From positions 439,001 through 503,000 of the forward strand of contig NZ_JAATWC010000001.1 in the NCBI RefSeq assembly GCF_012979235.1: DNA of 64,000 bases, written 5' to 3'. Shown one piece after another: positions 1 to 6,995 of this stretch. Each line of letters begins with the position of its first letter. Positions within the stretch are counted from its first letter, which is position 1. This DNA comes from Dissulfurirhabdus thermomarina. Lineage in GTDB: Bacteria > Desulfobacterota > Dissulfuribacteria > Dissulfuribacterales > Dissulfurirhabdaceae. Under the pieces are notes generated by a model. The model made no database searches, was not told the origin of the DNA, and was given only the letters and a program-made list of their open reading frames with translations. Made by a program: the position numbers and the translations under genes.

Positions 1-22
1 GTTGGCGGATTCCGTCAAGTAG
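1..22 (+). other. Possible C-terminal tail of an upstream gene
   Basis: One plus-strand frame reads LADSVK and then a TAG stop at 20-22, followed 35 bp later by a rho-independent terminator. This fits the last codons of a gene that begins outside the window, but six codons cannot prove it. Confidence 0.2.
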
Positions 23-57
23 ACCTCCCGGACGCGAGTTCAAGGCAGAACAGAAAA

Positions 58-90
58 GGGCCGCGGCGGTTCACCGCCGTGGCCCTTTTT
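58..90. terminator. Bidirectional rho-independent terminator
   Basis: A 12-bp GC-rich stem (58-69 with 74-85, one G-T mismatch) has a 4-nt loop and is followed on the plus strand by five T. On the minus strand the stem is followed by TTTTC. It lies between a possible upstream plus-strand gene and the end of the minus operon 2203-128, so it can serve both. Confidence 0.8.
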
Positions 91-127
91 GCGTTCCGCC
101 GTCCCGTTTCCGGAAGGGGGCGGCGGC

Positions 128-286
128 CTACCGCCGCGGCCGCTTCCGGGCGGGCGGCTCCCCCGGTGCCAGGAGCTGGGCCAGCAGTTCCGGGGTCACC
201 TCGATGTCCGGCTTCCGGTCCGTGCCGAGCAAGCGTATGGCCCACAGGAGGGCCACGAAAACGGCCAAGCCGATATAGCTGTCCAT
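128..286 (-). CDS. Small single-span membrane protein, 52 aa
   Basis: Not recognised as a named family. The ATG at 286 has a purine-rich AAGGGGGG ribosome site 6 nt upstream. The product begins MDSYIGLAVFVALLWAIRLL, a single N-terminal membrane helix, followed by about 30 polar residues that end in a basic cluster (RKRPRR). Predicted topology is a short anchor with a cytoplasmic tail. It is the last gene of a minus-strand run (XXXCH protein, cytochrome c, CDF exporter), 72 bp after the exporter, and a terminator follows at 58-90. Coding status rests on the start signal, the clear helix and the terminator position. Confidence 0.55.
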   Translation of the reverse strand: MDSYIGLAVFVALLWAIRLLGTDRKPDIEVTPELLAQLLAPGEPPARKRPRR

Positions 287-358
287 GATTTTCCCCCCTT
301 GAAGGGCATTCTCACCTTTCTTGTCGGCAATGCAAGGAAAAAAATTGAAGGGGATGCC

Positions 359-1282
359 TCAAGAACGGGATTTGGACCGGTTTTCGACCCCGGGGGTGTG
401 GGGTTCCACGTGGACCACCACGTCCACCACCTGGTCCAGGGCCGTGCGGATGGCCCGTTCCACGCCGTCGGCCACCGCGTGCCCGTCGGCCACGGTGATC
501 TCGGGGGCCACCTGGACGTGGAGATCCACGTAGACCTCGGCGGCGGACCCCCGGGTCCGGATGGAGTGGCAGTCCAGGACGCCGGGGACCGATCGGGCGA
601 CGTCGCAGAGGCGGTCCGGGTCGATCCGGGCCTTGTCGGAGAGGGTGGTGCCGCATTCCCGGAGGATCCCGAAGGCGGTCCAGAAGATGACCCCCGCCAC
701 GCCGAGCCCCACGAGGGGGTCGGCGGCGGGGTGGCCCGCCCGCACCGCCGCGAGGCTGGCGATGACCCCGAGGCTCACCCAGAGGTCGCTGGCGGTGTGT
801 CCGGCGTCGGCCAGGAGGATGTCGCTTCTGAGCCGCCGGCCGGCGCGGCGCTCCCACAGGGTGACCACGGCGTTGACCACCACGGTGCCTCCCATGACGA
901 GGAAGGAGGCGGCGGTGACTTGCGGCGCCTCGCTCCCGTTGATGAGCCGGGACCAGGCGCCGCTGCCCACCTTCCAGGCCGTGGCCAGCAGGAGGAGGCC
1001 GATGGCGCCCGCGGCATACGTCTGGTATTTGCCGTGGCCGTAGGGATGGTCCCGGTCGGGCGGGCGGGCCGCCAGGGTCAGGCCCAGGAGGCCGATGACG
1101 TTGGACGTCCCGTCGAAGAGGGAGTGGAAGCCGTCGGCTACCATGGCCAGGGACGAGGTGAGGGAACCGTAGCCGAGCTTGGCCGCGGCCACGGCCAGGT
1201 TGAGGGCGAGGACGCCGGCCAGGACCCGTCGGATCTCCCGGAGCCTCCGGTCTTTTGGCGGTTCGGTGCAGGCGGCTTCCAT
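359..1282 (-). CDS. Cation diffusion facilitator (CDF) family metal exporter
   Basis: A 307-aa inner-membrane antiporter of the CDF/cation-efflux family, which exports divalent metals such as Zn, Fe, Mn or Co in exchange for protons. The family's two His/Asp metal sites are visible: DGFHSLFD in the second helix and DAGHTASD in the fifth. A polar HPYGHGK loop separates helices 2 and 3. The last 80 residues form the cytoplasmic ferredoxin-like domain, ending in VVVHVEPH. The start at 1282 gives a normal family length and leaves 4 nt after the cytochrome c stop; an upstream in-frame extension overlaps that gene and is unlikely. The transported metal cannot be read from the sequence. Confidence 0.9.
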   Translation of the reverse strand: MEAACTEPPKDRRLREIRRVLAGVLALNLAVAAAKLGYGSLTSSLAMVADGFHSLFDGTSNVIGLLGLTLAARPPDRDHPYGHGKYQTYAAGAIGLLLLATAWKVGSGAWSRLINGSEAPQVTAASFLVMGGTVVVNAVVTLWERRAGRRLRSDILLADAGHTASDLWVSLGVIASLAAVRAGHPAADPLVGLGVAGVIFWTAFGILRECGTTLSDKARIDPDRLCDVARSVPGVLDCHSIRTRGSAAEVYVDLHVQVAPEITVADGHAVADGVERAIRTALDQVVDVVVHVEPHTPGVENRSKSRS

Positions 1283-1286
1283 GGAG

Positions 1287-1667
1287 TTACTTGTCGGCCC
1301 TCGGGTGCGGCGGCTCAATTCCAGCCGGGGGGCCGAGCGATTCGAGCCAGGCATGGAGGTGAGCCGCCTGGTCGTCGGAGAGGCGGCCGGCGGGGAAGGC
1401 CGGCATGATGACGGAGCCGGGGCGGCGGAGCCTCCCGCGGAACGCCCGCAGGCCCAGGCGCGTGGCGGCGATCCGGGGGGCGCCCTTCCGGCCCTCGCCC
1501 CGGGGCCCGTGGCAGTGGCCGCAATGGTGCAACCGGTAGAGGCGGGCCCCGAGTTCCGGGTCGGGCGGCGCCGCCGGGCGGCAGGCGGCGGCGAGGAAGA
1601 GGAACCCCAGGGCCAGGGCCTTCCGGTGGAGCCGCCCGGGGCTTTTTACTTGTAGCGCTTGTGACAT
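1287..1667 (-). CDS. Small c-type cytochrome, probable lipoprotein
   Basis: A 126-aa exported monohaem cytochrome. Residues 14-29 form a hydrophobic export signal ending LFLAAAC, a plausible but imperfect lipobox with Cys29. The haem site CGHCH is at 49-53 and a probable distal Met ligand is Met88 in the IMPAF segment, the class I cytochrome c arrangement. It should act as a one-electron carrier on the periplasmic face. The ATG at 1667 lies 22 nt inside the end of the upstream XXXCH gene, so the two are likely translationally coupled, and the CDF exporter follows after 4 nt. Electron donor and acceptor are unknown. Confidence 0.85.
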   Translation of the reverse strand: MSQALQVKSPGRLHRKALALGFLFLAAACRPAAPPDPELGARLYRLHHCGHCHGPRGEGRKGAPRIAATRLGLRAFRGRLRRPGSVIMPAFPAGRLSDDQAAHLHAWLESLGPPAGIEPPHPRADK

Positions 1668-2203
1668 CGGCGGATGTCCCGGTCCACCCCGGCGGCGGCG
1701 TCCTCGGCGGCGTCGATGTCGCCGGCGGAGGCGGCCTGGAGACAGGCCTCCGCCCGGCGGATGCAGGCGTGCCAGTCCGCGGCCCAGTCCGGCTGCACGT
1801 GGGGCTCGTAGCGGCGGGCCAGTTCCAGGAAGTCCGGGCCCTCGGCGGCCCCCGGCGCCCGACCGGCGGACAGGGACGCCTTGATGGACTTCCACCTGGC
1901 GGCGAGGGCCTTCTTGAGCACCTTGGCCTCCGGCCCTCCGCCGCCGGCCCCCGCCACGGGTTCCGGCGGGCCATGGGGTGCGGCGACGGGGGCCTTCAGG
2001 GTGATCTCGCAGGAGACCTCGGCCCCCTTGATCTTCAGCTCCGTCTCCATGAAGACCGGGGCGCCGATGTCCAGGGCCTCGCGCCCCACCTCGATCCGGC
2101 CCGCCTCCAGGTCGTCGGCCAGGCGGCGGAGCCGGCGGGCCGCTTCCCCGGGCGGGAGCCGGTCCTTTTGTTCGAAGCGGGTCTTCTTCTTGGATGGGGG
2201 CAT
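1646..2203 (-). CDS. Amphi-Trp domain / XXXCH domain protein
   Basis: A 185-aa protein with two parts. Residues 1-80 look like the amphi-Trp domain: a basic KKK start, then an AARRLRRLADDLEAGRIEV helix-strand and alternating hydrophobic strands. Residues 100-185 are helical and end RRCHKRYK, with Cys180-His181 but no first Cys of CXXCH. That matches the XXXCH domain (TIGR04358), related to the C-terminal part of cytochrome c' and described with the GAK system of sulfate reducers. No signal peptide is present, so it is predicted cytoplasmic. The start at 2203 has a strong AAGGAGG site; longer upstream starts run through non-coding-looking sequence. First gene of the operon with the cytochrome c. 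Confidence 0.7.
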   Translation of the reverse strand: MPPSKKKTRFEQKDRLPPGEAARRLRRLADDLEAGRIEVGREALDIGAPVFMETELKIKGAEVSCEITLKAPVAAPHGPPEPVAGAGGGGPEAKVLKKALAARWKSIKASLSAGRAPGAAEGPDFLELARRYEPHVQPDWAADWHACIRRAEACLQAASAGDIDAAEDAAAGVDRDIRRCHKRYK

Positions 2204-2460
2204 GGCGGTGCCTCCTTGCTTCTTCCCGATTTCGCGCCCGCGGGCGATGACGGCGCCAGAGAGGCGCGCCGATCGCGGCGGCGGGGCGTTCTTCGAGACC
2301 CCGACGTCCCGGATCGGCCCCGTCCTTTTCGGGTGCCGTGCGTCCTCGCCGCCCGGTGGGTGAAAGGTGCGGCCCCGAGGGGTTATGCTGGGGACCGGGG
2401 GCGGCCGTCGCCCCGGGTCCGCCGGCCCGGCCGCCCCGATCCCGAGACCGGAGCGGAACC

Positions 2461-3138
2461 ATGGCACCCTTCGTGACCTTCATCGGCCGCCACGACAGCG
2501 GCAAGACCACCCTGGCCCGGCGCGTGGCGCGGCACCTCCTCAAGAAAGGGTACCGCGTCGCCGTCCTCAAGTCGACCAAGGAGACGGGACTCCTCCCGGA
2601 CGACCCCCCGGGCACCGATACCGCCGGCTACCGGGAGGAGGGAGTCGCGGAGGTGGCCCTGGTGGCCCCCGACGGGATGGTGCTTCGCCGGAAGGGGCTC
2701 CGGGAGTCGCCGCGGGCCCTGGCCTTCCGCCTCTTCCCGGACGCCGACATCGTGCTGGGGGAGGGCTTCAAGCACGCCGAGGGGGTCCCCAAGATCGAGG
2801 TGGCCCGGGCCGAGGTCTCGCGTTCACTCCTCCGGGAGGAGGTCCCGGGAGTGGTGGCGGTGGCCGCGGACTTTTCCGTGGAGGGGACGTCCTTCGACCT
2901 GGCGGACCACGCGGGGGTCGCCCGGTTCATCGAGGAGCGGTTTCTCCGCCCGGGCGGGGGCGCGGCGGGGCGGGCCCGCCTCCTCGTGGACGGCCGGGAG
3001 GTCCCGCTGAACGCCTACGTCCGCGGTTCCCTGGCCGGGGTCCTCTGGGGTTTCATCGGCGCGCTCCGGGGCACGGCCGGGGCGGTCTGCGCCGAGATCC
3101 GCCTCTGCCGGGGACGCAGCCGGCGGCCGGGTGCGTAG
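2461..3138 (+). CDS. mobB: Molybdopterin-guanine dinucleotide biosynthesis protein B (MobB-like)
   Basis: A 225-aa P-loop GTPase-like protein that assists attachment of GMP to molybdopterin to form bis-MGD cofactor for DMSO-reductase-family enzymes. The P-loop GRHDSGKTT is at residues 8-16, followed by the MobB pattern of a KSTKE loop and a DTAGYREEGV segment, and DIVLGEGFKH before the last strand. Length exceeds E. coli MobB (about 175 aa) because of a C-terminal segment (VDGREVPLNAYV) that resembles extensions in other Desulfobacterota MobB proteins. The ATG at 2461 puts the P-loop near the N-terminus; the ribosome site is weak. No MobA or molybdoenzyme lies adjacent. Confidence 0.85.
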   Translation: MAPFVTFIGRHDSGKTTLARRVARHLLKKGYRVAVLKSTKETGLLPDDPPGTDTAGYREEGVAEVALVAPDGMVLRRKGLRESPRALAFRLFPDADIVLGEGFKHAEGVPKIEVARAEVSRSLLREEVPGVVAVAADFSVEGTSFDLADHAGVARFIEERFLRPGGGAAGRARLLVDGREVPLNAYVRGSLAGVLWGFIGALRGTAGAVCAEIRLCRGRSRRPGA

Positions 3139-3173
3139 CCTACCCGGCCGGCCCCTCGAAGGGACTTTTTTGC

Positions 3174-3203
3174 TTGATCTTCGGCGGAGTTTGGTCCTAC
3201 CAT
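3174..3203 (+). promoter_or_regulatory. Possible sigma-70-type promoter of the hydrogenase operon
   Basis: TTGATC (3174-3179) and TACCAT (3198-3203) are separated by 18 bp in the 123-bp gap between mobB and the hydrogenase small subunit. Each box matches 4 of 6 consensus bases. This is the best candidate in the gap, but it is weak. Confidence 0.3.
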
Positions 3204-3261
3204 CGGAAAAGAGCCGGCGCCGGGCCGTCCCCGGCGCCCATCCCCTACAGGGAGGAACGCC

Positions 3262-4353
3262 ATGGCACGAGACCCCCAGCTGGACGCCCTGAACCCCAAG
3301 GTGACCCGCCGGTCCTTCCTCAAGGCCTGCACCGCGGCGGCGGCGGCCCTCGGCCTCGCCGACGAGGCCGTCCCCCGCCTCGTCGAGGCGGCGGCCTCTC
3401 CCGCCCGGCCCCCGGTGGTCTGGCTCCACTTCCAGGAGTGCACGGGGTGCTCCGAGGCCCTGCTCCGGGCCTCGCACCCGGACATCGCGCGTCTCATCCT
3501 CGATCTCGTCTCCCTGGATTACCACGAGACGGTCATGGCCGCGGCGGGGCACCAGGCCGAGGCGGCCCTGGCCGACACCCTCAAGCGGCACGAGGGGAGG
3601 TTCATCTGCGTGGTGGAAGGGGGCATCCCCACAAAGGACGGCGGCGTCTACTGCCGGATCGGGGGGCGGACGGCCATGGAGATCCTGGCCGACGTGGCGC
3701 CCCGGTCGGCCGCCGTCATCGCCATCGGCAACTGCGCCGCCTTCGGCGGGATCCAGGCGGCCCGCCCGAACCCCACCGGGGCCGTGGGCGTCCGGGACCT
3801 CGTCGCGGACCACTCCGTGGTGAACGTGCCCGGGTGCCCGCCGAACCCGGTCTCCTTCCTCGGGACGGTGCTCCATTATCTCACCTTCAAGCGCCTTCCG
3901 CCCACCGATCACCTGGGCCGGCCGCTCTTCGCCTACGGGCGCAAGATCCACGACCACTGCGAGCGCCGGGCCCACTTCGACGAGGGGCGCTTCGCCGAGG
4001 CCTTCGGCGACGCCAACCACCGCCGGGGCTACTGCCTCTACAAGACCGGCTGCAAGGGGCCCGAGACCTACAACAGCTGCCCCGCGGTCCGGTTCAACGA
4101 CGTGGGTGCCTGGCCCGTGGGCGTGGGCCACGGCTGTATCGGCTGTTCCGAGCCGGGCTTCTGGGACACCATGACCCCCTTCTACGAGCGGCTTCCGGGA
4201 GTGGCCGTCCCGCAGGGCCGGGGAACCGTGGCGGCGGCGGACCGGATCGGCAAGGGCGTATTCACCGTGGCCGCGGCCGCGGCGGGCATCCACGCGGCCA
4301 TCGGCGTGGGGCGCAAGATCTGGCGTTCCCGCTCGGGCGGCGGCGAAGGCTGA
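3262..4353 (+). CDS. hyaA: [NiFe]-hydrogenase small subunit, Tat-exported
   Basis: A 363-aa iron-sulfur subunit of a membrane-bound group 1 uptake hydrogenase. The Tat motif TRRSFLK is at 15-21. Cluster ligands appear in family order: proximal ECTGC (Cys60, Cys63), GNCAAFGG and PGCPPNP; distal DHCER with the YCLYKTGC segment; medial NSCP and HGCIGC. Proximal position 62 is Gly, so the extra Cys of oxygen-tolerant [4Fe-3S] enzymes is missing and a conventional oxygen-sensitive site is predicted. A hydrophobic helix near residues 330-350 followed by an RSRSGGG tail anchors it in the inner membrane. A clear GGGAGG site precedes the ATG; the large subunit starts 29 bp downstream. Confidence 0.96.
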   Translation: MARDPQLDALNPKVTRRSFLKACTAAAAALGLADEAVPRLVEAAASPARPPVVWLHFQECTGCSEALLRASHPDIARLILDLVSLDYHETVMAAAGHQAEAALADTLKRHEGRFICVVEGGIPTKDGGVYCRIGGRTAMEILADVAPRSAAVIAIGNCAAFGGIQAARPNPTGAVGVRDLVADHSVVNVPGCPPNPVSFLGTVLHYLTFKRLPPTDHLGRPLFAYGRKIHDHCERRAHFDEGRFAEAFGDANHRRGYCLYKTGCKGPETYNSCPAVRFNDVGAWPVGVGHGCIGCSEPGFWDTMTPFYERLPGVAVPQGRGTVAAADRIGKGVFTVAAAAAGIHAAIGVGRKIWRSRSGGGEG

Positions 4354-4382
4354 CATGCTGACATAGGGAAAGGAGCGGACCG

Positions 4383-6083
4383 ATGGCCAAGCGAATCGTC
4401 GTGGATCCGGTGACGCGCATCGAGGGGCACCTGCGCATCGATGCCGAGGTGGCGGGGGGCCGGGTGCGCAAGGCCTGGTCCTCCGGCCAGATGTGGCGGG
4501 GGATCGAGGTCATCCTCCAGGGGCGCGACCCGCGGGATGCCTGGCTCTTCACCCAGCGCATCTGCGGGGTCTGCACCACGGTGCACGCCATCACCTCCGT
4601 CCGGGCCGTGGAGAACGCCCTGGGCCTCGAGGTGCCCATCAACGCCCAGTACATCCGGAACCTGGTGCTGGCCCTCCACGCCCTGCACGACCACATCGTC
4701 CATTTCTACACCCTCTCCGCCCTGGACTGGGTGGACGTGGTGGCGGCCCTCAAGGCGGACCCGGCCCGGACCGCCGCCCTGGCCCAGGGCCTCTCCGACT
4801 GGCCCAACAACGGCAAGAGCCGCTTCAAGGCGGTCAAGGAAAAGGTCCAGGCCCTGGTGGAGAGCGGGCAGCTCGGGCCCTTCGCCCACGGCTACTGGGG
4901 GCACCCGGCCATGACACTTCCGCCGGAGGCGAACCTCATGGCCGTCTCCCACTACCTCGAGGCCCTCGACTACCAGCGAAAGGCCACCCAGGCCCTGGGC
5001 ATCCTCGGGGGCAAGAACCCCCACGTCCAGAATCTCGCCGTGGGCGGAGTGGCCACGGCCATCAATCCCGACAACGAGGCGACCCTCAACATGGATCGGC
5101 TCTACCAGGTACGCCAGCTCCTGGAGGAGGTCCGGGCCTTTGTCCACCAGGTCTATCTCCCGGACGTCATCGCCGTCGGGGCCCTCTACAAGGACTGGCT
5201 CGCCCACGGGGCCGGGGTCATGAACTACCTCGCCGTGCCGGACATGCCGCTGGATACCGCGGGGACCCGCTTCGATCTTCCCGGGGGCACCCTCTTCGAC
5301 GGGGATCTTTCCACCGCCCGGGCCTTCAAGGGTTTCCAGGATCCCTACTTCCGGGACAACGTGGCCGAAAGCATCGCCCATTCCTGGTACGAGGGGGACT
5401 GGACCCGGCATCCCTTCGAGGAGGAGACCGTCCCCCACTACACCGACTTCCAGGACGAGGGCAAGTACAGCTGGGTGAAGGCCCCCCGCTTCCAGGGACG
5501 GCCCATGCAGGTGGGGCCCCTGGCCCAGGTCCTGGTGGGCTACGCCCTGAACCACGAGCCGACCCGCCGCTACGTGGACGACGCCCTGGCCCGGGTGGGC
5601 ACCCTGGCCAAGACCCGGGTGGTCCCGGCGGCGCTGCACTCCACCCCCGGGCGGCACCTGGCCAGGGCCATCCGGACGGCGGTCATCTCCGATCTCGCCG
5701 TCAAGCACTGGGAGCTGCTGGTGGCGAACATCGGCCGGGGCGACTACGCCATCTGTAACCCCCCGGCCTTCCCCCTCGGCGAGCAGCGCGGGTTCGGATT
5801 CCACGAGGCCCCGCGCGGCGCCCTCTCCCACTGGATCGTGATCCGGGACGGGCAGATCCGGAACTACCAGTGCGTGGTCCCCTCCACCTGGAACGCCGGC
5901 CCCCGGGACGGCAAGGGCCAGCCCGGCCCCTACGAGGCCGCCCTGGTGGGGAACCCGGTGGCCGATCCCGAGCGGCCCCTGGAGGTGCTGCGCACCATCC
6001 ATTCCTTCGACCCTTGCATCGCCTGCGCCGTCCACATGCTCGATCCCTCGGGCCGGGAGACGGTGCGGGTGCGGGTCCTCTAG
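4383..6083 (+). CDS. hyaB: [NiFe]-hydrogenase large subunit
   Basis: A 566-aa catalytic subunit that splits H2 at the NiFe(CN)2CO site. The N-terminal L1 motif RICGVC is at 59-64 and the C-terminal L2 motif DPCIACAVH at 543-551, which supplies the other two Ni-binding cysteines. The fifteen residues after His551 are the peptide normally removed by a HyaD/HynC-type endopeptidase once nickel is in. A Cys, not selenocysteine, occupies the first L2 position. It has no signal peptide and should be exported with the small subunit through Tat. It sits between small subunit and cytochrome b in one operon. Confidence 0.96.
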   Translation: MAKRIVVDPVTRIEGHLRIDAEVAGGRVRKAWSSGQMWRGIEVILQGRDPRDAWLFTQRICGVCTTVHAITSVRAVENALGLEVPINAQYIRNLVLALHALHDHIVHFYTLSALDWVDVVAALKADPARTAALAQGLSDWPNNGKSRFKAVKEKVQALVESGQLGPFAHGYWGHPAMTLPPEANLMAVSHYLEALDYQRKATQALGILGGKNPHVQNLAVGGVATAINPDNEATLNMDRLYQVRQLLEEVRAFVHQVYLPDVIAVGALYKDWLAHGAGVMNYLAVPDMPLDTAGTRFDLPGGTLFDGDLSTARAFKGFQDPYFRDNVAESIAHSWYEGDWTRHPFEEETVPHYTDFQDEGKYSWVKAPRFQGRPMQVGPLAQVLVGYALNHEPTRRYVDDALARVGTLAKTRVVPAALHSTPGRHLARAIRTAVISDLAVKHWELLVANIGRGDYAICNPPAFPLGEQRGFGFHEAPRGALSHWIVIRDGQIRNYQCVVPSTWNAGPRDGKGQPGPYEAALVGNPVADPERPLEVLRTIHSFDPCIACAVHMLDPSGRETVRVRVL

Positions 6084-6099
6084 CCGAGGGAGGCCGGCC

Positions 6100-6753
6100 A
6101 TGGTGGAATACGAGAAGCACTGCGTCTGGAGCGTCCTCTTTCGGCTCTTCCACTGGTCCTTCGCCCTCTCCATCGTCACCCTGGCGGTCACGGGCTTCTA
6201 CATCCACCATCCCTGGACCAACACGGTGCTCGAGGGCCGGGGGGCGTTTCCCGTGGCGGACATGCGCTTCGTGCACTTCGTGGCGGGTTACGTCTTCACC
6301 GCCGCCATCCTCGTCCGCCTCTTCCTCTGGTTCTTCGGGAACACCGAGGAGCGGGTCACCGACTTCATCCCCATCAACCGCCGCAACGTCAACAACCTCA
6401 AGCGGACCCTCCTCCTCTACCTCTACCTCTCCGACCGGCTGGACCTCCGGCGCGGCCACAACGTGCTGGCGGGCATCTCTTACGTGGTGCTCATGGGGCT
6501 GGCGCTCCTCCAGATCCTGAGCGGCTTCTGCCTGCTCTTCCCCGAGAGCCTCGCCTGGCAGGGCTGGGGGCTGGCGGTCCTCGGCACCCAGATGGAGATC
6601 CGGGTCTTCCACCACCTGAACACCTGGCTGTTTCTGACCTTCGCCTTCATCCACGTCTACATCGTGATCTGGAACGACATCCACTTCCCGGAATGGCTGA
6701 TCTCCGCCATCTTCAACGGGTGCAAGTTCCTCAAGAAGCACTACGACTATTGA
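6100..6753 (+). CDS. cybH: Ni/Fe-hydrogenase b-type cytochrome subunit
   Basis: A 217-aa integral membrane di-haem cytochrome b of the HyaC/CybH family that passes electrons from the small subunit to the quinone pool. Four hydrophobic helices are visible (about 17-40, 65-90, 120-145 and 175-200). Likely haem ligands are the histidines in RLFHWSF, MRFVHF, VFHHLNTW and FIHVYIV. The length is close to the family norm of about 220 aa. It starts 16 bp after the large-subunit stop behind a GAGGGAGG site and is the last gene of the operon, before a terminator. It indicates a respiratory, H2-oxidising role. Confidence 0.93.
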   Translation: MVEYEKHCVWSVLFRLFHWSFALSIVTLAVTGFYIHHPWTNTVLEGRGAFPVADMRFVHFVAGYVFTAAILVRLFLWFFGNTEERVTDFIPINRRNVNNLKRTLLLYLYLSDRLDLRRGHNVLAGISYVVLMGLALLQILSGFCLLFPESLAWQGWGLAVLGTQMEIRVFHHLNTWLFLTFAFIHVYIVIWNDIHFPEWLISAIFNGCKFLKKHYDY

Positions 6754-6795
6754 GCCGGGGCCGGGGCCGACAGCCCCCGGCCTCGAAGTTTTCCC

Positions 6796-6818
6796 ACCGG
6801 GCCCCGGCCCGGTTTTTT
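6796..6818 (+). terminator. Rho-independent terminator of the hydrogenase operon
   Basis: ACCGGG pairs with CCCGGT around a CCCCGG loop and is followed by six T. A further GC-rich repeat (CCGGGGCCGG and CCCCCGGCC) lies just upstream and may extend the structure. Confidence 0.7.
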
Positions 6819-6850
6819 CGTGCAGGCGCAAGATGTGGGGGGAGGTGACA

Positions 6851-6877
6851 AAAATCGTCCAACATGTTGTGTATTTT
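6851..6877. promoter_or_regulatory. Palindromic operator candidate upstream of the NtrC-type regulator
   Basis: CAACATGTTG at 6860-6869 is a perfect 10-bp palindrome, flanked by AAAAT on the left and ATTTT on the right with arm lengths that differ by one base. It lies in an AT-rich island, unusual in this GC-rich window, about 50 bp upstream of the likely promoter. It could bind a dimeric regulator, possibly the downstream activator itself. Confidence 0.4.
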
Positions 6878-6923
6878 GACACGGTGCCGGCGTGATTTCG
6901 CGTCAAAAAATGGACATCAAAAG

Positions 6924-6951
6924 TTGACAAATCCTGGGGAGTTACGATAAC
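6924..6951 (+). promoter_or_regulatory. Sigma-70-type promoter of the NtrC-type regulator
   Basis: A perfect TTGACA (6924-6929) is separated by 16 bp from GATAAC (6946-6951). The predicted transcript begins about 35-40 nt before the ATG at 6996. Confidence 0.6.
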
Positions 6952-6995
6952 TTGGTGATGTCCGTTCGAAAAAAGTTCATTCCGGGGGAACAGCC

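Noticed and set aside
3158-3180. Sigma-54-like element before the hydrogenase operon (GGGAC, T-run, GCTTG)
   Set aside because: The GG and GC dinucleotides are 9 bp apart instead of 10, and the TGGCAC part is poor.
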